Origin: Massiliimalia sp050943535 | Lineage (GTDB): Bacteria; Bacillota; Clostridia; Oscillospirales; Ruminococcaceae | Assembly: GCA_050943535.1 (NCBI GenBank) | Contig: JBMNPJ010000007.1 | Location: forward strand, 97,856-161,855 | DNA length: 64,000 nt | Direction: 5' to 3' | In this document: positions 61,021 to 64,000 of the stretch, in pieces | How the letters are laid out: each line of letters starts with the position of its first letter | Position numbering within the stretch: position 1 is the first letter of the stretch | Made by a program: the position numbers and the translations under genes | The notes under the pieces: generated by a model | What the model was told of the DNA's origin: nothing | Seen by the model: the letters and a program-made list of their open reading frames with translations, nothing else | The model's database searches: none

Positions 61021-62592
61021 TCAAGCCCGAATCCGGAAAGTTTTCGGTGCAAAGCGGTATACCAAAATGCTGGCTACAATGCAATAACCCACACAGAACA
61101 AAATAGCAGCAATTCCAAAAACCACAGTACTCATCTTTAACTGCATAAAGCAATAGCAAACCACGTAAGTTGCAATCATAGCAATCCGGTATGTTCCGCT
61201 TTTCAGCTCTGTTCCTGCATTATAAGGCTGAAGCAGATAATAGAGCATCAGATAATGAACGGAGAAAAACACACTCAAACACAAAATGGAAACCAAAAGG
61301 ATCACATAATGGAGGGGGTGATCTGTCCCTCCGGAACAGTATAAAATCAGCGCCAGTCCGCCGCCGATCACTATGGCAGGCAAAAGGTTTACTTTAATAA
61401 TTTCCCGCAGTCTGATTTGAAACAGTTTGAGAATGCATCCGGGCTGTTTGTAAAAAGGATAAGTAAGCAAACTGTGATCACAGTTGACAAACAGCGCCTG
61501 AGTAAACCCAGTTCCCCGGTTGATGGCGTACATAATAAATACAAAATACGGAAGATACATCAAAGGAACTTTATTCACTGCTGGTTTGATCTCTGGGATA
61601 AAGCAAAGCAAAACCAGTATTGCCGCTACCAAAACAGCACATACTGCTGCAATCCTTGTGGAAGCTTTCCATAAAATTTTCTGATGCCGTTTCATAAACA
61701 GCTCGTTTAAATATTCAAATCCCTTCCGATTGCTGGTGATGCTCAAATCGGCGGAAATTGCTTTCTGACTTTGGTTGCGGGCTGTTTGTTTTACCTGATC
61801 CATCTGTTTCATAGACTGGAACAGAATTTTTTGGTACATGGGGCGGTAATGGGCAAAGGAGAGAACCTTTCTTCCAAACACAATGCCGCTTATGATACAC
61901 AGCACCATAAACACTACAGAAACCCATACCGGCAGAGCAATCCCTAGAACAGGAAGTCCATACGCTACCCCAAACAAAAGAACCGTAAGAATCCAATACC
62001 ATTTTCCCAGTTTGTTTTCGTTGGTAATTTCTCCGGTCTTTTCATAATTTCTCAAAAAGAATGCAGCTGCAGTGATCTTGACCCCCACCACAAAAAATGG
62101 AATGATAAAACAAATCCAAAGAGGAACTCCCCGCAAAAGGCCAAAGATGGTTCCAAAAGTGAAAAAGCCAATGATAATTTTCAGCAGAGCATATCCATAG
62201 GTTACCAGTGCATATTCCCGGGCATCCATCCCCAGTAAAATGATTCCATAATATTTATCTTTGGTAGGGTTAAACAGATACGTATTCCCAATTCCGCCGA
62301 TTAGGGTTAAGCAAACCAGAATATGTAAAAACACCTGCTCGGAAGGAAGTTTCTGATATAATATCCCGATGCCTGTGACCATGGTAGCAAAATAGAGGGC
62401 TTTCCACAAAAAGGTGGTGATCAATTCCCAAATCACCGAAATGACATTTGCCAGTATTTTTAGTTCCTTTGCCTGATACAAAGTTTCCGGCACAATCTTC
62501 TTTAAAAGAGGAACCTGCTTAAAAGAATACAGGATACTGTTTACCCGATAGGTGTTTCTCAGGGAAAAGGAAAGTTTCAGCGTTTTATTCAT
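61021..62592 (-). CDS. ABC transporter permease
   Basis: 523 aa, about twelve membrane segments in two blocks separated by a cytosolic stretch (about residues 255-305), ABC-2-like. No recognised substrate family. Overlaps the ATPase gene by 8 nt, so the two are translated together. Role probably in export or in resistance to a toxic compound, given the small HTH regulator at the head of the operon. Confidence 0.82.
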   Translation of the reverse strand: MNKTLKLSFSLRNTYRVNSILYSFKQVPLLKKIVPETLYQAKELKILANVISVIWELITTFLWKALYFATMVTGIGILYQKLPSEQVFLHILVCLTLIGGIGNTYLFNPTKDKYYGIILLGMDAREYALVTYGYALLKIIIGFFTFGTIFGLLRGVPLWICFIIPFFVVGVKITAAAFFLRNYEKTGEITNENKLGKWYWILTVLLFGVAYGLPVLGIALPVWVSVVFMVLCIISGIVFGRKVLSFAHYRPMYQKILFQSMKQMDQVKQTARNQSQKAISADLSITSNRKGFEYLNELFMKRHQKILWKASTRIAAVCAVLVAAILVLLCFIPEIKPAVNKVPLMYLPYFVFIMYAINRGTGFTQALFVNCDHSLLTYPFYKQPGCILKLFQIRLREIIKVNLLPAIVIGGGLALILYCSGGTDHPLHYVILLVSILCLSVFFSVHYLMLYYLLQPYNAGTELKSGTYRIAMIATYVVCYCFMQLKMSTVVFGIAAILFCVGYCIVASILVYRFAPKTFRIRA

Positions 62593-63292
62593 GATTTTCC
62601 TCCCTCAAAGCCGCAATAATCTTGTCTTTAAACTCCTCATGATCCAGATTGGATTTATCTACGATTTCCAGCTCTCCGTGATTGAGCAAAACAATTTCAT
62701 CGCAAAGATCCAGCGCCAAATCCATAATATGAGTGGAAAAAATAGTAATCCGATCCTGTTTCAGAGAACGGAGAAGCTGTTTCATCTCTTCTGCTACCAC
62801 CACATCCAAAGAGGTAAGCGGTTCATCCAAAAGCAAAATATTGGGACGGGCAATCACGTTAATGAGCATCTGCATTTTATTTTTCATCCCGTGGGAATAG
62901 TCTTTTAACAGCTTATCCCGGTCTTCTCTTGCAATGCTCATGATATCAAAATACTCATCCAGGGTTTTGGGATTTTGAATACTCTTTTCATGAATGTCTA
63001 AAAAGAATTTGAGAAACTCTCTGCCGGTGAGAAACTCCGGAACTGTAGGGGTAGACAAAACATAACCAATGTCTTCTGACCGTACTTCCCGTCTTTGTCC
63101 GTTATCCAGCAGGTAAAACTCTCCTCCGTCCAAATCCATATCCCGGTTTAAGCAGTTAAACAGTGTTGTTTTCCCTGCCCCATTTCTCCCCAGCAGTCCA
63201 TAAATTTTTCCTTCATCAAAGGTAAAGCTTACATCCTCCAAAACCCGTTTAGATTCAAATTTCTTTTTCAAGTGTTCCATTACAAATTGCAT
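62585..63292 (-). CDS. ABC transporter ATP-binding protein
   Basis: 235 aa. Walker A GRNGAGKTT (about residues 35-43), Walker B NILLLDEPLTSLD, signature KDYSHGMKNKMQ (a HGM variant common in ABC-2 exporters), H-loop STHIMD. AGGAG precedes the ATG by 9 nt. Third gene of the HTH-DUF2178-like-ATPase-permease operon. Confidence 0.93.
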   Translation of the reverse strand: MQFVMEHLKKKFESKRVLEDVSFTFDEGKIYGLLGRNGAGKTTLFNCLNRDMDLDGGEFYLLDNGQRREVRSEDIGYVLSTPTVPEFLTGREFLKFFLDIHEKSIQNPKTLDEYFDIMSIAREDRDKLLKDYSHGMKNKMQMLINVIARPNILLLDEPLTSLDVVVAEEMKQLLRSLKQDRITIFSTHIMDLALDLCDEIVLLNHGELEIVDKSNLDHEEFKDKIIAALREENHE

Positions 63293-63333
63293 GTCTCTTT
63301 TCTCCTTTTATTTCAATCATTCTCCCTTTGCGG

Positions 63334-63732
63334 TCACATACTCTGTTCCAGCTTGCGGCTGACTAAAATGATCAGAACCGGCTGAATCAAAAGAAAAATC
63401 CCCACAATTACTGCAGGAAGCCACTGATCCATTAAAATAAAGATTACCGCCATAACTCCTGTCAGCTGCATATTAATCATGTTGACAAGGTTGCCTGCTT
63501 TTTCCTTAATAGCAATGTTTCTCTCGTCCATGACCTGCACCTTATAGTCCGGGTCAGTGCACAACATTTTTCTGTGCAGTACCTGAACATGGGTATAAGA
63601 AAAGACTAATGCAAACAGGATCCCCAGCGCCCCATCAACTGGCTGCGAAAAACCTCCAAACAAAATCAAAGCGATGATCAGGGCGCAGACTCCATATCCC
63701 GCATACCAGAAATGTTTCCTACTTTCTTTCAT
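63334..63732 (-). CDS. Membrane protein, DUF2178-like
   Basis: 132 aa, four membrane segments in two hairpins around a cytosolic loop with QVMDERNIAIKEKAGN, the DERxxxIxxKA motif of DUF2178 proteins. Such proteins often lie beside small Cro/C1 regulators, as here, 7 nt downstream. Start ATG 63732 with GAGGAG upstream; the longer frame overlaps the regulator gene. Role unknown. Confidence 0.75.
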   Translation of the reverse strand: MKESRKHFWYAGYGVCALIIALILFGGFSQPVDGALGILFALVFSYTHVQVLHRKMLCTDPDYKVQVMDERNIAIKEKAGNLVNMINMQLTGVMAVIFILMDQWLPAVIVGIFLLIQPVLIILVSRKLEQSM

Positions 63733-63739
63733 GTTATAC

Positions 63740-63940
63740 TCACTCCTCTTCCTCATAAATAAAAATCTCCTCAATCTGCATGTGAAAATAGCGGGCAATC
63801 TTAAACGCCAAAACAATGGACGGATTATACCTTCCATTTTCCAAAGAGCCGATTGTCTGCCTGGATACTTCTAAAGCCTGTGCCAGTTCTTCCTGTTTCA
63901 TTCCGCGGCTTTTTCGAATCTCTTCCAAACGATTTTTCAA
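63740..63940 (-). CDS. Cro/C1-type small HTH regulator
   Basis: 66 aa, a bare helix-turn-helix domain: KNRLEEIRKSRGMKQEELAQ then ALEVSRQTIGSLENGRYNPS, with an acidic end EEIFIYEEEE. Short regulators of this type (YozG-like) control their own operon. The start is taken as TTG 63940, 9 nt after AAAGGAGG; a TTG at 63958 precedes that site. It heads a four-gene operon with a membrane protein and an ABC transporter. Confidence 0.88.
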   Translation of the reverse strand: MKNRLEEIRKSRGMKQEELAQALEVSRQTIGSLENGRYNPSIVLAFKIARYFHMQIEEIFIYEEEE

Positions 63941-63962
63941 ACTGCCCCCTCCTTTCAAAAGT

Positions 63963-63990
63963 AAAGCATGCTTTCCATACTTTTATTATA
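63963..63990 (-). promoter_or_regulatory. Promoter and 12-bp palindrome ahead of the HTH operon
   Basis: Minus strand TATAAT at 63985-63990; the -35 lies beyond or at the window edge. AAAGCATGCTTT, a perfect 12-bp palindrome (63963-63974), sits over the expected transcript start. A likely autorepressor site. Confidence 0.6.
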
Positions 63991-64000
63991 AAAGGGATAT

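Noticed and set aside
1..64000. tRNA, rRNA, CRISPR array, insertion sequence or prophage
   Set aside because: Reading both strands I found no cloverleaf-like set, direct repeat-spacer pattern, transposase, integrase or phage gene.

Overview
The window looks like chromosome of an anaerobic, spore-forming Clostridia, probably of the Oscillospiraceae/Ruminococcaceae type. The lineage is inferred from gene content only: spore genes (SpoIIIE, YunB, TepA-YlzJ, CotH-like, two CotF-like, BclA-like), type III glutamine synthetase, rubredoxin, T-box regulation, BceRS-BceAB, PxpABC and many TTG/GTG starts behind strong AGGAGG-like sites. I see no rRNA, tRNA, CRISPR array, insertion sequence or prophage. 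Nearly all genes are intact; only the M42 peptidase at the left edge is cut by the window.

Layout. 1-4.5 kb: two M42 aminopeptidases, murD, a DUF4364 regulator and a phosphoribosyltransferase with a perfect inverted repeat across its promoter. 4.6-8 kb: a VTC polyphosphate-polymerase-like protein, a DUF4956 membrane protein and a CotH kinase-like protein in one operon. 8.2-12.4 kb: leuA behind a leucine T-box, divergent from glgB. 12.4-17.9 kb: an AT-rich ABC exporter preceded by a possible 15-codon ORF and terminator, an FNT channel, a DUF3737 protein behind a MerR-type promoter, a third M42 peptidase and rubredoxin. 18-23 kb: SOS-controlled uvrBA. 23-29.3 kb: a flavodoxin-BceRS-BceAB run with a BceR-type operator, followed by a 52-aa membrane protein and a GT51 transglycosylase. 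29.6-34.6 kb: the 5-oxoprolinase operon (DUF1445-PxpA-PxpB-PxpC), divergent from a MATE exporter. 34.6-39.8 kb: PocR/AraC regulator and divergent URO-D-like protein, BclA-like surface protein, UppP, M28 peptidase. 40-43.5 kb: asnA and glnN. 43.5-48.2 kb: peptide-binding lipoprotein, DUF368 (PopT-type), a Cys-containing 70-aa protein, CotF-like coat proteins and a metal-exporter-like protein. 48.2-58 kb: RicA-MiaB, DUF3006 plus metallo-beta-lactamase-fold protein, YgiQ radical SAM, SpoIIIE, YlzJ, TepA, YunB. 58-64 kb: thioredoxin, GHL10 lipoprotein, DUF421-DUF4363 pair, and an HTH-membrane protein-ABC transporter operon.

How the genes fit together. One theme is the cell-wall lipid carrier: UppP makes undecaprenyl phosphate, DUF368/PopT is reported to recycle it, MurD and GT51 act in peptidoglycan synthesis, and BceAB-type transporters protect the cycle from peptide antibiotics. 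A second is nitrogen and amino-acid economy: AsnA, GlnN, LeuA, PxpABC, M42/M28 peptidases and a peptide-binding lipoprotein. A third is sporulation.

The best candidates for new biology are the VTC-DUF4956-CotH operon, the short ORF plus terminator ahead of the AT-rich exporter, the MerR-type promoter of DUF3737 with no regulator nearby, the unknown Cys protein linked to DUF368, and several well-formed operator-like inverted repeats. Function assignments rest on motifs and family recognition by eye; no database search was run.
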